From NCBI RefSeq assembly GCF_040958095.1, contig NC_091230.1, positions 13,700,395-13,764,394 on the forward strand: a stretch of DNA of 64,000 bases. The letters run 5' to 3'. Every line of letters starts with the position of its first letter. Position 1 is the stretch's first letter. Both the position numbers and the translations under genes were made by a program. The stretch is from Procambarus clarkii. Taxonomy: Eukaryota; Arthropoda; Malacostraca; Decapoda; Cambaridae. Shown here one piece after another: positions 11,198-24,084 of this stretch. Below the pieces are notes generated by a model, which was not told the origin of the DNA, searched no databases, and was given only the letters and a program-made list of their open reading frames with translations.

Positions 11198-12154
11198 AAT
11201 AATGACACATATTATAATTTTGTGTAAAGCTAGACCTAGGAGAGGCAAGGTTAGGTGCTTTGATTGTGTTGGCAATTAGTTGTATCTGCAGTTCTTGTGG
11301 TGAAACAATTAGAGAAGTGCGATTTAAACATAAGAAACGGGTTACGTGACAAATAGATTGTTTTTCATTCATTATCAGGAGACGAGGAGCACAACTCTTA
11401 GACTAATGAGCATTTGGTAATGTAAATAAATTCACATTAGCTTAGCAATTTACCTTGATAATTACGTCCATGGCCAATGTCTCGTGGATGAGCTTCAGTT
11501 ATCAGACAATGCTCGTCAAAGCTCCTGCTGTCCCCATTAAAGCATCCTCAATTTTGCTCTTGGCAATCACAACACAATATTTATTTAAAATGCATGTAAA
11601 TATTATTATGTAATAAACTTCTGGGTGTACTTAGGTCTAGGGTAGATTAGGTAACTACATGTTGTGGTTCTGTTCGATAGTATATGTTTAAAAGCAAAGC
11701 ACCTTGAGTTCGAACGTAGTTAGTTGTAAGTCAATTTTATAAAAAAATAAATTGTCCATATGTAAGGAAGCTAATGTTGAGTTAATGAGCACTGGCCAAT
11801 TCTCACGAGGATGAGATGTTTAGAAAGGTGATATTCGAGCATAACTAATGAGTGAATCACTTTCCGCTAACAATCGTGATCGAATTCAGCGAAAGTCAGC
11901 TAAAGCTTGACACATCTGTCTGTCTGTCTGTCTGTCTGTGTCTACCACACACACAGACAGACATACACATACACACAGATACACGAAAAACCTCCACAAC
12001 CTTACCACCCTCTCCTTTCTCTGTGGTTGTTCTGGAAAACAATAATTATGCCCTGTGAAGATCGGAGCTTCACCTTACTTTCCTTAATTACACCTTACTT
12101 TCCTCCTCAGCTCTCTCTTGCCTATTTATTGCCTGTCTCGACCTCCTCATCACA

Positions 12155-12235
12155 ATCGACTTGAGAATGGTCCAGGACGGACCGAAACGTCGTCGTCCCT
12201 TCACCTTCTAGTGTGTGGTCTGGTCAACATCAGAG
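12155..12235 (+). mobile_element. Hammerhead-like mini-element, copy 1
   Basis: It contains a perfect 5-bp stem GGTCC (12169-12173) / GGACC (12179-12183), immediately followed by GAAAC and GTC (12184-12191). This is the layout of hammerhead stem II plus the 3' core. The 5' core is 'ttgagaa' where an active hammerhead would have CTGANGA. It ends in 'gtgtgtggtctggtcaac', as the other copies do. Confidence 0.5.
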
Positions 12236-12237
12236 CT

Positions 12238-12640
12238 TCCTTATCCTGTAAAGAAGGGAGCGTCCTTATCCTGTGAAGAAGGGAGCGTCCTTATCCTGTG
12301 AAGAAGGGAGCGTCCTTATCCTGTAAGGAAGGGAGCGTCCTTAACCTGTGAAGAAGGGAGCGTCCTTAACCTGTGAAGAAGGGAGCGTCCTTATCCTGTG
12401 AAGAAGGGAGCGTCCTTATCCTGTGAAGAAGGGAGCGTCCTTATCCTGTGAAGAAGGGAGCGTCCTTATCCTGTGAAGAAGGGAGCGTCCTTATTCTTTG
12501 AAGAAGGGAGCGTCCTTATCCTGTGAAGAAGGGAGCGTCCTTATCCTGTGAAGAAGGGAGCGTCCTTATCCTGTGAAGAAGGGAGCGTCCTTATTCTTTG
12601 AAGAAGGGAGCGTCCTTATTCTTTGAAGGAGCGAGCGACC
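12238..12640. repeat. 25-bp minisatellite, about 15 units
   Basis: The unit is 25 bp (for example 12245-12269, core 'gaagaagggagcgtccttat'). Units are very similar, with a few carrying 'tattctttg'. It starts directly downstream of the hammerhead-like element. Confidence 0.92.
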
Positions 12641-13644
12641 TTATCTCCCGCTAAGGTAACAGGGCCTTGAGAGATCCCGAAGCCAGATCTGAGAAGCTTG
12701 TCATTTTTAGCCATGTATTCAAGACCTTTCTTGGTGTTCCTCCCATTCACTTTTATAGTTGTTTGTTCAGACAGGATAGTACCGGGTGCTCGTCTTGGAG
12801 GCAGAGTAGGCAACAGGACTCTGGTATGTTAATGGTAACGGTGTTGTGGGATGACTATGGAAACAGGGTTGTGGTATTATTATTATGGTAACGGAAATGG
12901 GTTATTACCATAGTAACGGAAACCCGGTTAATATATCAAATGGAATGGGTACAGTGCCAATTCTCGCATTAGATGACCTATGGGATTCTATGGGCAGCAC
13001 CATCGTAGGTAATAGTTGCAAAATAGCGGCTTGTAAGGCAAAATTTGGCGGTGTTAGGTGTGTGTGTGACTAGACCTGTGCACGTCCCCCTGTGCATGTC
13101 CCCCTGTCCTCGTCCCCCTGTGCACGTCTCCCCTGTGCACGTCCCCCTGTGCCCGTACCTTTGTTGTGTAAGAGTTGGTTGTTCAGTGGAGAAGCCACAG
13201 TAAAATATTTGTGTCACATATCTTGACCAAACTGTGTCAAATTCTGCCTGTTGCGTTTTGAAACTTTGAAAGTCGGGTACATTTTTTTCTTCTGCTCTTG
13301 GATGTTTCATAATGGTTCAAAGTCATATATGTGCGACCTGCATTGTTCAGGATGATTGTATCATTGCTATCATTGTGTTCGCATGTAATCCCATTATTGT
13401 TCTGTATGACCTTCGTATTTTAAGGCAAAATACTATTTGAAATCAAGTTTTCATTATCTGTGATATATATTTTTTCATTGTCAAACATTACGAGTGTTGG
13501 AGAAGTCCGTTCGCGAGTCGTATACAAGTCGAATGTTGTCATCGGGAGAAATAAAAGTAGAAAAATATGCTATAGATCATGGTTAGAGTTATTAGACTCG
13601 AGGGCCATTGGTTCATCAATGCATCAAGTATTAAGCAAGAGTTG
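12641..13644. other. No gene recognised; short tandem patches
   Basis: Includes GTAACGG-type repeats near 12830-12930 and a short 'gtccccctgtgcacg'-type tandem at 13080-13155. No protein or RNA gene was recognised. Confidence 0.5.
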
Positions 13645-14863
13645 TATTAGGGTGGGCAGACTGCATTGTCTTGGACTGTCAGAAAGCTTTTGACACAGTA
13701 CGCTATAAGAGACTACTACATAATTTGGAGAAACAAGCTGGAGTTAGTGGTAAGGTGTTCCAATAGATGAAGGAGTACCTAAACAACAGGAAGCAGAGAC
13801 TTACTGTGGTAAGGTGATCCAATAGATAAAGGAGTACCTAAACAACAGGAAGCAGAGACTTACTGTTGAGACTTTCTGAGGCGAGACCTCAGAATGGCGT
13901 GGTCACCAGCGCAGTCCCACAGGTTTCTGTACTTGGACCTATTTTGATTCCGATAAACGTGAATGATCTTCCAGGAGGATTAGACTCATTCCTCTCAATG
14001 TTTGCTGATGATGTTAAAAATTATGAGAAGGATTAGGACAGAGGAGGACAGCAAAAGGCTACAGGATGACCTAAACAGACTGAAGGAATGGTTCAACAAA
14101 TGGCTACTAGAGTTTAACTCGAGCAAGCAAAGTGATGGGTGTAGGGAGCAGGTCCCCAAACACAAGGTTCCAGATGGGAGAGGATTTTCTTCAGGAGTCA
14201 GAGAAATATCTAGGAGTTGGTATCACACCAGACCTGTCCGCTAAATCCCACATCAGAAGGATAACATTTGCGGTGTATGCAAGGCTGGCAAACTCAAGAG
14301 CTGCCTTTAGAAACTTGTGTAAGGATCATTGAGAACCTTGCACACCACATATGTCAGACCAATACTGGAATATGCGGCTCCAGCGTGGAGTACCCATCTA
14401 GTCAAATACAATACGAAGTTAGAGAAGATTTGGAGGTATGCCACTAGGCATACCTCCAAACTGAGGGGCGATGATTTACGAATAAAAGATTACTGGAATT
14501 ACACCTCACGACACTGGAAGACAAGAGTTAGGGGAGACATGATCACTACCTATAAAATTCTCAGAGGGATTGACAGAGATAAACTGTTTAACACGGGTGA
14601 AACGCGAACAAGGGGGATACAGGTGGACACTGAGTACCCAAATGAGCCACAGAGACGTTAGCAAAAACTTTTTCAGTGTCAGAGTAGTTAACATATGAAA
14701 TGCATTAGGCAGTGATGTGCTGGAGGCTGACTCTATACACAGTTTCAAATGTAGATATGATAGAGGACAGTAGGCTCAGGAATCTGTACACCAGTTGATT
14801 GACAGTTGAGAGGCGGGACCAAAGAGTCAGAGCTCAACCTCCATGAGTACAACTAGGTGAGTA
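13645..14863 (+). mobile_element. LINE-A copy, old, RT to 3' end
   Basis: It starts inside RT motif A ('ADCIVLDCQKAFDTV') and runs through the SGVPQGS-like, FADD-like and thumb regions to the 3' UTR, with many frame breaks. A 59-bp segment is tandemly duplicated (units from 13749 and 13808). The copy ends with 'aactaggtgagtac' and a long (CA)n. Confidence 0.85.
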
Positions 14864-14877
14864 CACACACCCACACA

Positions 14878-14935
<58 letters not shown>
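14864..14935. repeat. (CA)n microsatellite at LINE-A 3' end
   Basis: A CA tract of about 70 bp between the 3' end of one LINE-A copy and the truncated 5' edge of the next. Confidence 0.9.
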
Positions 14936-14936
<1 letters not shown>

Positions 14937-14938
<2 letters not shown>

Positions 14939-15312
14939 CTCACTTCGCTGGAAGACAGAAGAATTAGGGGGGACATGATCACCACATTCAAGATTCTGAA
15001 GGGAATTGATAGGGTAGATTAAGACAGTCTATTTAACACAAGGGGAACACGCACAAGGGGACACAGGTGGAAACTGAGTGCCCAAATGAGCCACAGAGAT
15101 ATTAGAAAGAACTTTTTTAGTGTCAGAGTGGTTGACAAATGGAATGCATTAGGGGGTGATTTGGTGGAGGCTGACTCCATACACAGTTTCAAATGTAGAT
15201 ATGACAGAGCCCGATAGGCTCAGGAATCTGTACACCTGTTGATTGACGGTTGAGAGGCGGGACCAAAGAGCCAGAGCTCAACCCCCGCAAACACAACTAG
15301 GTGAGTACACAC
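14937..15312 (+). mobile_element. LINE-A copy, 5'-truncated
   Basis: RT C-terminal coding region (from the 'LTSLEDRR' area) plus 3' UTR. It lies in tandem after the previous copy, separated only by CA repeats. Confidence 0.88.
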
Positions 15313-15720
15313 CTGGATGTCTGACTCTCCGTGCAAGTGAGGCGACGCGCCCAGAGAACCTTCCGTCTACCAACAACACTGGGCAATTTGCTGATAAATT
15401 TGCCAATAACGATAAGATCAGCCTGTCAGTGACGTCACCCAATTGTTGCATTTATCACAAACAGTCGAATGGTTGCGTTCGATGGTCGAGTTTTGCTGGC
15501 TTCTGCTAACAGTTCGGGTATCGTTCAGATTTTGTAATGTCGCTCAATGAGGATTGTGTGGAAATGTGGGTGCTTGAGTGGGTGAGTTTGGCGTGTGCGT
15601 ATGTGGCTGTGCGTGCGAAGGTAGCTATGCGTGCGTATGTGGCTGTTGCGTGCATAGGTATTGGTGAGAACATGCACGTGTATCTATTTGCAAGGGTAAA
15701 TTATAAAGTTCCCCTTTCTT

Positions 15721-15925
15721 GTGTCCAACCACTTGGGATGACGGTCTCATTTCATTCAATTCTGCGTTCAATCCCCAACCGTCCAAGTGGTTGGGTATCA
15801 ATCCTTAACCAGCCCCGTCCACTGTCCTGTCCCAAATCCTAATCCTGATCTGCCCTTCCAAGTGCTATATAGTCATAATGGCTTGGCGCTTTCTGTTGAT
15901 AATTCCCTCCCTCCCTCCCCGTTCT
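15721..15925 (+). mobile_element. SINE-2 copy
   Basis: A degraded tRNA-like head ('gcgttcaatccccaacc' B box near 15763-15779) is followed by the body 'agtgctatatagtcataatg' and 'gcttggcgctttc', and a CCCT-rich tail. It matches the minus-strand copy at 10441-10590. Confidence 0.78.
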
Positions 15926-16039
15926 TGTTAAAATAGAATTATCTGTCAAAATAACATAGAAGTCGATGAATTCTATCACAGGCGAGTTACCAGACTGATC
16001 TGTGTTACCTCTGATGAGCTCTTAAGAGTGAGATCTGAT

Positions 16040-16145
16040 GGGGTGGTATTGGGAGGGAGGAGGAGGTAGCGTGGACACGGAGGGGGGGAGGACACGGAGG
16101 GGGAGAGAGGGTGGACACGGAGGGGGGGAGGACACGGAGGGAGAG
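16040..16145. repeat. G-rich short tandem repeat
   Basis: Repeats of 'gacacggaggggg' with variable G runs. The G runs could support G-quadruplex formation on the plus strand. Confidence 0.7.
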
Positions 16146-16224
16146 AAAAGAAGGTGGCATAACGAGCTAAAAAGTATGTTCAAGTGAAGAAATAATTGTT
16201 TTAGAAATTATTTGGCTGGTCGTG

Positions 16225-16690
16225 GTGATGAAGGGAGGGAATGTGGTGGTGGTGATGGAGGGTAGTGGTGGTGGTGGTGATAGAGGGTAGTGGTGGTGGT
16301 GGTGATGATGGAGGGTAGTGGTGGTGGTGATGGAGGGTAGTGGTGGTGGTGGTGATGGAGGGTAGTGGTGGTGGTGATGATGGAGGGTAGTGGTGGTGGT
16401 GATGGAGGGTAGTGGTGGTGGTGGTGATGGAGGGTAGTGGTGGTGGTGATGATGGAGGGTAGTGGTGGTGGTGATGGAGGGTAGTGGTGGTGGTGGTGAT
16501 GGAGGGTAGTGGTGGTGGTGGTGATGGAGGGTAGTGGTGGTGGTGATGATGGAGGGTAGTGGTGGTGGTGATGATGGAGGGTAGTGGTGGTGGTGATGAT
16601 GGAGGGTAGTGGTGGTGGTGATGGTGATGGAGGGTAGTGGTGGTGGTGATGGAGGATAGTGGTGGTGGTAGTGGTGATAGAAGGAGAGAG
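16225..16690. repeat. GGT/GAT-rich minisatellite
   Basis: Units of about 24-27 bp built from 'ggagggtagtggtggtggt' with one or two GAT triplets. The minus strand gives His/Pro/Thr-rich frames that are translation artefacts. Confidence 0.9.
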
Positions 16691-16739
16691 GGTAGTGGTC
16701 GTGGCGATGAAGAAGAAAGAGAAAGTAATTATAATACCA

Positions 16740-17262
16740 CATGCCAATGATTATACTTATACTCATTGTTTCATCACGGTCATATGTAATTGAACCTTTC
16801 TCACCCTCCTACTGTATCTTACAGCAGGAAGTTCATGTTTTCATCATGTTCTTTCTGCACTCTTCCCATGTGAGTCAAAAGATTTTTGCAATTTATATTT
16901 TGTTTCCCCCTGGGATTAATTTAATTAGAAACATATATCAAATTTGCCACGTAAATTTTGTATACATTTTTATAACAAACTTTTATTTAACCTTAGTGAA
17001 TTTGAGCACGAGGTTTTTCGTACATTAAATTTTCAAGGACATTTTCCCCGGCAATATTTCTTCCTCATCCGTCGATGAAATTTTTAGGGAGCCGTATTGA
17101 CACATTCGCTTTTATCCGTTGTTAATCCATTAGTTTCTGCCTCGGCTCCGACACGTATTGGTGGTGTTCTCTTAGCACTGAAGCTGGCTACACGAACTCC
17201 GTCATATATTATGTAACGTTTGCTTCCTGCTTAATGCACTCGTCGAGAGAGATGGGATGGAG
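16740..17262. other. AT-rich unique sequence, no gene recognised
   Basis: No conserved frame or repeat seen between the two minisatellites. Confidence 0.5.
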
Positions 17263-17272
17263 TGTGTGTATT

Positions 17273-18512
17273 GGTGGGCGTAAATGTGGGTGGGGTGGTT
17301 TTAGTGGGCGTACATGTGGGTGGGGGTGGTCTTGGTGGGCGTACATGTGGGTGGGGTGGTCTTAGTGGGCGTACATGTGGGTGGGGGTGGTCTTGTTGGG
17401 CGTACATGTGGGTGGGGTGGTCTTGGTGGACGTACATGTGGGTGGGGTGGTCTTGATGGGCGTACATGTGGGTGGGGTGGTCTTGGTGGGCGTACATGTG
17501 GGTGGGGTGGTCTTGGTGGGCGTACATGTGGGTGGGGTGGTCTTGGTGGGCGTACATGTGAGTGGGGGTGGTCTTGTTGGGCGTACATGTGGGTGGGGTG
17601 GTCTTGGTGGGCGTACATGTGGGTGGGGTGGTCTTGATGGGCGTACATGTGGGTGGGGTGGTCTTGGTGGGCGTACATGTGGGTGGGGTGGTCTTGGTGG
17701 GCGTACATGTGAGTGGGGGTGGTCTTGTTGGGCGTACATGTGGGTGGGGGTGGTCTTGGTGGGCGTACATGTGGGTGGGGTGGTCTTGGTGGGCGTACAT
17801 GTGGGTGGGGTGGTCTTGGTGGGCGTACATGTGGGTGGGGTGGTCTTGGTGGGCGTACATGTGAGTGGGGTGGTCTTGTTGGGCGTACATGTGGGTGGGG
17901 GTGGTCTTGGTGGGCGTACATGTGGGTGGGGTGGTCTTGGTGGGCGTACATGTGGGTGGGGTGGTCTTGGTGGGTGTACATGTGAGTGGGGGTGGTCTTG
18001 TTGGGCGTACATGTGGGTGGGGATGGTCTTGGTGGGTGTACATGTGAGTGGGGGTGGTCTTGTTGGGCGTACATGTGGGTGGGGTGGTCTTGGTGGGCGT
18101 ACATGTGAGTGGGGGTGGTCTTGGTGGGTGTACATGTGGGTGGGGTGGTCTTGGTGGGCGTACATGTGGGTGGGGTGGTCTTGGTGGGCGTACATGTGGG
18201 TGGGGGTGGTCTTGTTGGGCGTACATGTGGGTGGGGGTGGTCTTGTTGGGCGTACATGTGGGTGGGGGTGGTCTTGGTGGGTGTACATGTGGGTGGGGGT
18301 GGTCTTGGTGGGCGTACATGTGGGTGGGGTGGTCTTGTTGGGCGTACATGTGGGTGGGGGTGGTCTTGGTGGGCGTACATGTGGGTGGAGTGGTCTTGGT
18401 GGGCGTACATGTGAGTGGGGGTGGTCTTGGTGGGTGTACATGTGGGTGGGGTGGTCTTGGTGGGCGTACATGTGGGTGGGGTGGTCTTGGTGGGCGTACA
18501 TGTGGGTGGGGA
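17273..18512. repeat. 30-bp minisatellite, about 41 units
   Basis: The unit is 30 bp (core 'gggcgtacatgtgggtgggg'), with 31-bp variants that have one more G. Open frames on both strands (up to about 430 codons) follow from the unit length and are not genes. Confidence 0.93.
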
Positions 18513-18791
18513 GGTGTTGATGTGCAGTACATGTTTCAATGTTTTGCTTATGGATAATTGGAAATACTTAAACTAAACTAATTGTCATCGCTTGTAGATA
18601 TATTGACGGAGATGAATTTAAGGAAACTGAAGGTTATGAATTCATAGTTTTCTTGACGATGCTGGACATCACAAGGGAGTCGTTATTAGTAAGATCTTAT
18701 AAGGAAGATTTATATACTCCAGGACGGCGCAGTGTTACGGGTGATATGATGGAAATGTGACAAAAAAGGTACAAGGTAACATGAGAGACTT

Positions 18792-18866
18792 GGAATCGCT
18801 GGATTGTTTCAAGCGATTCCAAGACAGCTCTTAATACCCCCCGATAGTGGGTATTAGGAGCTGTCT
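18792..18866. other. Two adjacent hairpins
   Basis: Hairpin 1 pairs 18792-18800 with 18812-18820 (ggaatcgct/agcgattcc, perfect). Hairpin 2 pairs 18822-18839 with 18849-18866 (18 bp with one G-T) around an 8-9-nt loop. They are separated by a single base. The function and strand are unknown. Confidence 0.6.
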
Positions 18867-18982
18867 GGTATGGCACGGAAATCTATGCAAATTCAAATGT
18901 TCGTAAGTGCTTACATTGATGACCCAATGTTTAAGGACTCGCTTTGATGACTGGTTGCTTAAGGATATAAGTCAGTAGTAAT

Positions 18983-20657
18983 GATGCAACATTTCAGCAG
19001 GTATTGATGCAACATTACAGCAGGTACTGATGCAACATTACAGCAGATATTGATGCAACATTACAGCAGGTACTGATGCAACATTACAGCAGGTATTGAT
19101 GCAACATTACAGCAGGTACTGATGCAACATTACAGCAGGTATTGATGCAACATTACAGCAGGTACTGATGCAACATTACAACAGGTATTGATGCAACATT
19201 ACAGCAGGTATTGATGCAACATTACAGCAGGTACTGATGCAACATTACAGCAGGTATTGATGCAACATTACAGCAGGTACTGATGCAACATTACAGCAGG
19301 TATTGATGCAACATTACAGCAGGTACTGATGCAACATTACAACAGGTATTGATGCAACATTACAGCAGGTATTGATGCAACATTACAGCAGGTATTGATG
19401 CAACATTACAGCAGGTATTGATGCAACATTACAGCAGGTATTGATGCAACATTACAGCAGGTATTGATGCAACATTACAGCAGGTATTGATGCAACATTA
19501 AAGCAGGTATTGATGCAACATTACAGCAGGTATTGATGCAACATTACAGCAGGTATTGATGCAACATTACAGCAGGTACTGATGCAACATTACAGCAGGT
19601 ATTGATGCAACATTACAGCAGGTATTGATGCAACATTACAGCAGGTATTGATGCAATATTACAGCAGGTATATATGCAACATTAGAGCAGGTATTGATGC
19701 AACATTACAGCAGGTATTGATGCAACATTACAGCAGGTATTGATGCAACATTACAGCAGGTATTGATGCAACATTACAGCAGGTATTGATGCAACATTAC
19801 AGCAGGTATTGATGCAACATTACAGCAGGTATTGATGCAACATTACAGCAGGTATTGATGCAACATTACAGCAGGTATTGATGCAACATTACAGCAGGTA
19901 TTGATGCAACATTACAGCAGGTATTGATGCAACATTAAAGCAGGTATTGATGCAACATTACAGCAGGTATTGATGCAACATTACAGCAGGTATTGATGCA
20001 ACATTACAGCAGGTACTGATGCAACATTACAGCAGGTATTGATGCAACATTACAGCAGGTATTGATGCAACATTACAGCAGGTATTGATGCAATATTACA
20101 GCAGGTATATATGCAACATTACAGCAGGTATTGATGCAACATTACAGCAGGTATTGATGCAACATTACAGCAGGTATTGATGCAACATTACAGCAGGTAT
20201 TGATGCAATATTACAGCAGGTATTGATGCAACATTACAGCAGGTATTGATGCAACATTACAGCAGGTATATATGCAACATTACAGCAGGTATTGATGCAA
20301 CATTACAGCAGGTATTGATGCAACATTACATCAGGTATTGATGCAACATTACAGCAGGTATTGATGCAACATTACAGCAGGTATTGATGCAACATTACAG
20401 CAGGTATTGATGCAACATTACAGCAGGTATTGATGCAACATTACATCAGGTATTGATGCAACATTACAGCAGGTATTGATGTAACATTACAGCAGGTATT
20501 GATGTAACATTACAGCAGGTATTGATGCAACATTACAGCAGGTATTGATGCAACATTACAGCAGGTATTGATGCAACATTACAGCAGGTATTGATGCAAC
20601 ATTACAGCAGGTATTGATGCAACATTACAGCAGGTATTGATGCAACATTACAGCAGG
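18983..20657. repeat. 23-bp minisatellite, about 72 units
   Basis: The unit is 23 bp with core 'attgatgcaacattacagca'. A tattgatg/tactgatg alternation in the left third gives way to a uniform middle and right part. That fits unit-pair amplification followed by homogenisation. Confidence 0.94.
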
Positions 20658-20679
20658 TTCACAGACCCAAGCAAGAAAG

Positions 20680-22311
20680 GTACTATTTTTAGCATTGCCA
20701 TTTTAACTCAATCATTTTTTAACGTATTAAATATGGTATGTGTGCGTCTCATTAACCCTGCAAGGCACACAGTTCCACCCCATCTATCGCTAAACTGTTC
20801 TTGAAATCATATGTTTTCAAAAGCTCAAATGATATTCAGTTTATTATATCCCACATGAAAATGGTCTTTATTTGTATATATGAGCTTCAATCGTATTTCC
20901 TGCGGCTCTGAGACACTCAAAGCAGTCTAATCCCAGAGCTCTCTGAATATTTAATGATGTTGTACAGAAGACTTAACAATGCTTCTCTGTTTGTTTTACC
21001 GAAACTAGTCATGGTTTCGAATGGCTACTTAATCGTTCGAATTAGTAACGTTTTATGATATGACACACACAACCCTACTTGTCTTATTGAGTCTAGTTAT
21101 TAATTTTACATCATATAGAGGTTGTAATGATTATTAACATCTTTATTAGAGTTAATGGCGTCGGCTTCGATGTCTTCCTCCCTACCCTGCTCTCTCCTCC
21201 TCTTCCACCCCTCCTGTCTATCTCCTGATCCTTCTTCCCCTCTCTTCTTATCCCACTCTCCACCTTTCTCCATATCTATCCTTCTCTCTCCCACAACATC
21301 ACCTCTTTCTTCCCCTCTCTCTTTTCCTCTGCTCCCTGTCACCCCATCTCCTCCTCTCTCCCCCTCTCTCAGAACACATAATCCCGGTAAACACTCTCCA
21401 TAACCATCACGTTCTTTTTACAGTTGTTACTTTGATGCAGTGTTGTAACAACAATTAATAAAGGTTGTAGCTACATTGTATAAGTTGGGATAATATGAAC
21501 AGCTGAGAAACTCTATGTAAAGCAAGAACCCAATTTCACAACGTATAGGAGTGGCTGGGATTCGGAATAGGAGCTCATCCTTATTAAAGCAGGGCAATGG
21601 AGCCGACCCAGATCGCCTTTGACATCCCCATACCATCCATGTGTAAACATTAAGAGTTGCGTGAGTCTAGTTTCAAGTGTCTATTCTAACACCTTGGACA
21701 AACAAACCGATCGACCGACAGATATTCTCTACTAAAGATCTGTATGTATTTCATTTTTGTAGCTGGTGAGAATAATGATTCCTTCTGTTATCCATTTATG
21801 ATAGTTTCTCATCTGTGTCTAATTTCTGGAGACTCGCGTCTAATTCATCCCCTTCAACAATATAAATGATTTCTGTCTGCTAGGATTAAGTCTTGAACTC
21901 TCGTCCCAATGGAAGAAGTGGCGAGGGTGGGGGGGGGGTAGGGGAATTCAGTGATAAAGTGCTTAAAAGGTCACATGCAATTAATTTAGTTTATTAGAAA
22001 GTGGCACATGTTACAGGAATTCATGTTTTATAAGGTAATAAATGGGAGACCCGGCGATTCCCGGGTTGATTCGGTAGCCAGGTCTTCCCCATACACCCTC
22101 CGCGTCTCTCTTCACACTCCCTCCCTCCCCGTCTTCCCAAATCGCTGAAGCAATTTTCAATACACACTTTCTTTATGACGGTAATTATCTTCACTTCATT
22201 TACATAACCCCACAACAATCTCTCCCCATCTCCCACCTACACACCCTCCCCATATCGCCCACAAACCCTCCACATATCCTCACTGGTACACCTCCCCGTT
22301 TCCTCCCTCCC

Positions 22312-22316
<5 letters not shown>
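20680..22316. other. No gene recognised; pyrimidine-rich patch
   Basis: 21155-21390 is C/T-rich on the plus strand. The remainder is AT-rich and unremarkable. Confidence 0.5.

Positions 22317-22371
<55 letters not shown>
22317..22371. repeat. (AC)n microsatellite
   Basis: About 55 bp of AC directly upstream of a SINE-1 head, which probably inserted into or next to it. Confidence 0.9.
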
Positions 22372-22373
<2 letters not shown>

Positions 22374-22374
22374 G

Positions 22375-22673
22375 TGGGGCCTCGTAGCCTGGTGGATAGG
22401 GTGCAGGACTCGTAATTCTGTGGCGCGGGTTCGATTCCCGCACGAGGCAGAAACAAATGGGCAAAGTTTCTTTCACCTTGAATGCCCCTGTTACCTAGCA
22501 GTAAATAGGTACCTGGGAGTTAGTCAGCTGTCACGGGCTGCTTCATGGTGTGTGTGTGTGTGTGTGGTGTGAAAAAAAAGTAGTTAGTAAACAGTTGATT
22601 GACAGTTGAGAGGCGGGCCGAAAGAGCAAAGCTCAACCCCCGCAAACACAACTAGGTGAATACAACTAGGTGA

Positions 22674-22706
<33 letters not shown>
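22375..22706 (+). mobile_element. SINE-1 copy with LINE-A-type 3' tail (head type b)
   Basis: The tRNA-like head (22375-22449) has B box 'gggttcgattcccgc' and an A-box-like 'tagcctggtgga'. The shared SINE-1 body follows ('tgttacctagcagtaaatag'), then (TG)n, an A-run, and the LINE-A terminus from 22590 ('gttgattgacagttgagagg' to 'actaggtgaatac'), ending in CA repeats. A LINE-type 3' end suggests that the LINE-A machinery moved it. Confidence 0.85.
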
Positions 22707-22707
<1 letters not shown>

Positions 22708-23039
22708 CACTGGTTGAATCAACACAACCAAAAGGCTGCACCGAAAATGCAAATCTGTTGTATGAGCAAATACAAATCTGAATTCACTATTATTTACAAT
22801 AATGCAAACGTTTAGAGACTTGGAGCTGAACACTTCACATACACAAACTTCGTGAAGAAGAAGCATTGGAGCTGTTTCCTCTTTCAGGAGGGCAATGGGC
22901 CGACCCCGATCCCAGATGACACTCCCGATAAAATCACAATAATGCAAAGTTTAATGAGGCTAGCAGCCCCGGGCGTCTGGCCTCCAACCTTAAACATAGG
23001 TTCTCTGTTATAAATGTAGACTACATAGGGTACCCAGCT

Positions 23040-23360
23040 GAGCCTGGATTTAACCCACCTGTCCCTCTCTCCCACCCTTTATCTTTCTTCTCCTTTTCCT
23101 TCTCCTCACACTAAACACCTTTCTCTCTCTCTCTTATCTCACAATTTATCCCTCTATCTCTCCCTTCTCCCCATTCTCAGTCCCTGTCCCTCTTCTCCAT
23201 CTTTCTTGCACTCTTCACCCTGCTTTTCCTTTCTTCTCCCATCAAACATACAAATATTCTCTCTCCCTCTGTCACTCCCTCTTCTCTTTTCTCCCATTCT
23301 CCCTACCTCTCTCTCTGCCTCCCCTTCTCTCGTTCTTTATCCCTTTATTTTTTTCCCATT
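23040..23360. repeat. Pyrimidine-rich tract
   Basis: About 300 bp of C/T-rich sequence with no clear period. No coding support. Confidence 0.7.
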
Positions 23361-23593
23361 ACACTTACATTGGGCAAAATATGCTCGAAAAACGTTTTAT
23401 CAACATTATTTATGTGGAATCTACATTGAATCAACCTTATCAACATTGAATTACTTTTCTTAGCTATTCAAATTTGTACTGGTTATAACGATTTCTTCCT
23501 TAATGCAACATTTTAAATTAGCTACAAAAGCTGCTTTTTCCTTTAACTTTTGTGTTGTGATGTATTACAAATATTTTAAAATTAATCTTCAGA

Positions 23594-23685
23594 TGAACAA
23601 CTCCACAAGGGCCGGGACGAGGATTCGAACCTACGTCCGAGAGCATCCCAGACGCTGCCTTAATCGACTGAGCTACGACATGGTA
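23594..23685 (-). mobile_element. SINE-3 partial copy, tRNA-like
   Basis: On the minus strand the A-box-like 'cgtagctcagtcga' and B box 'aggttcgaatcctcg' are in tRNA-like spacing. The sequence is close to the full element at 44469-44640. Neither flank keeps a full tRNA acceptor stem, so I treat it as a retroposon head. Confidence 0.65.
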
Positions 23686-24084
23686 TAAGAATTACAACCA
23701 GAAATTCTACTGAATTTACTTGGATCTTGTAGCCTCTCCGAGACACAGACCAGGATTTTACACAATTCCTTAATGAACTCGAGCTATGTCAATAGGCCAC
23801 TCTACCTCTTCGCCCTTACTTCAATCTTCAGATAATCTTCAGATATTTTCAGACAGGATTAATCTTCAGATAGGGTTAATCTTCAGATATTTCAATAATT
23901 GCCGTGCACACAAGCACATTTAGCTCATCCACTTTATTGTTTAAGGTTGTTTAGTCGTTTCCATCTTTTGGTATTTCTGTGCCTATACGCATTGTTTTAT
24001 GCCTTAATATCTATTTACAACCTGAATATATCTTGCATATTTTCAATTTTTCCACTTAAGCTACTATAGTTTCTCTGATAAATT

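Noticed and set aside
17301-18539. Long frames on both strands (380-433 codons), Pro/His/Thr- or Gly/Val/Trp-rich
   Set aside because: 30-bp minisatellite translation with no sign of a real gene.
18983-20657. CRISPR-like array
   Set aside because: Contiguous tandem units without unique spacers, in a eukaryotic context.
22375-22449. Possible tRNA gene
   Set aside because: Good B box, but no full cloverleaf with a paired acceptor stem and anticodon, and it is attached to a repeated SINE body. The same reasoning applies to 1787, 44523, 45568 and 53139.
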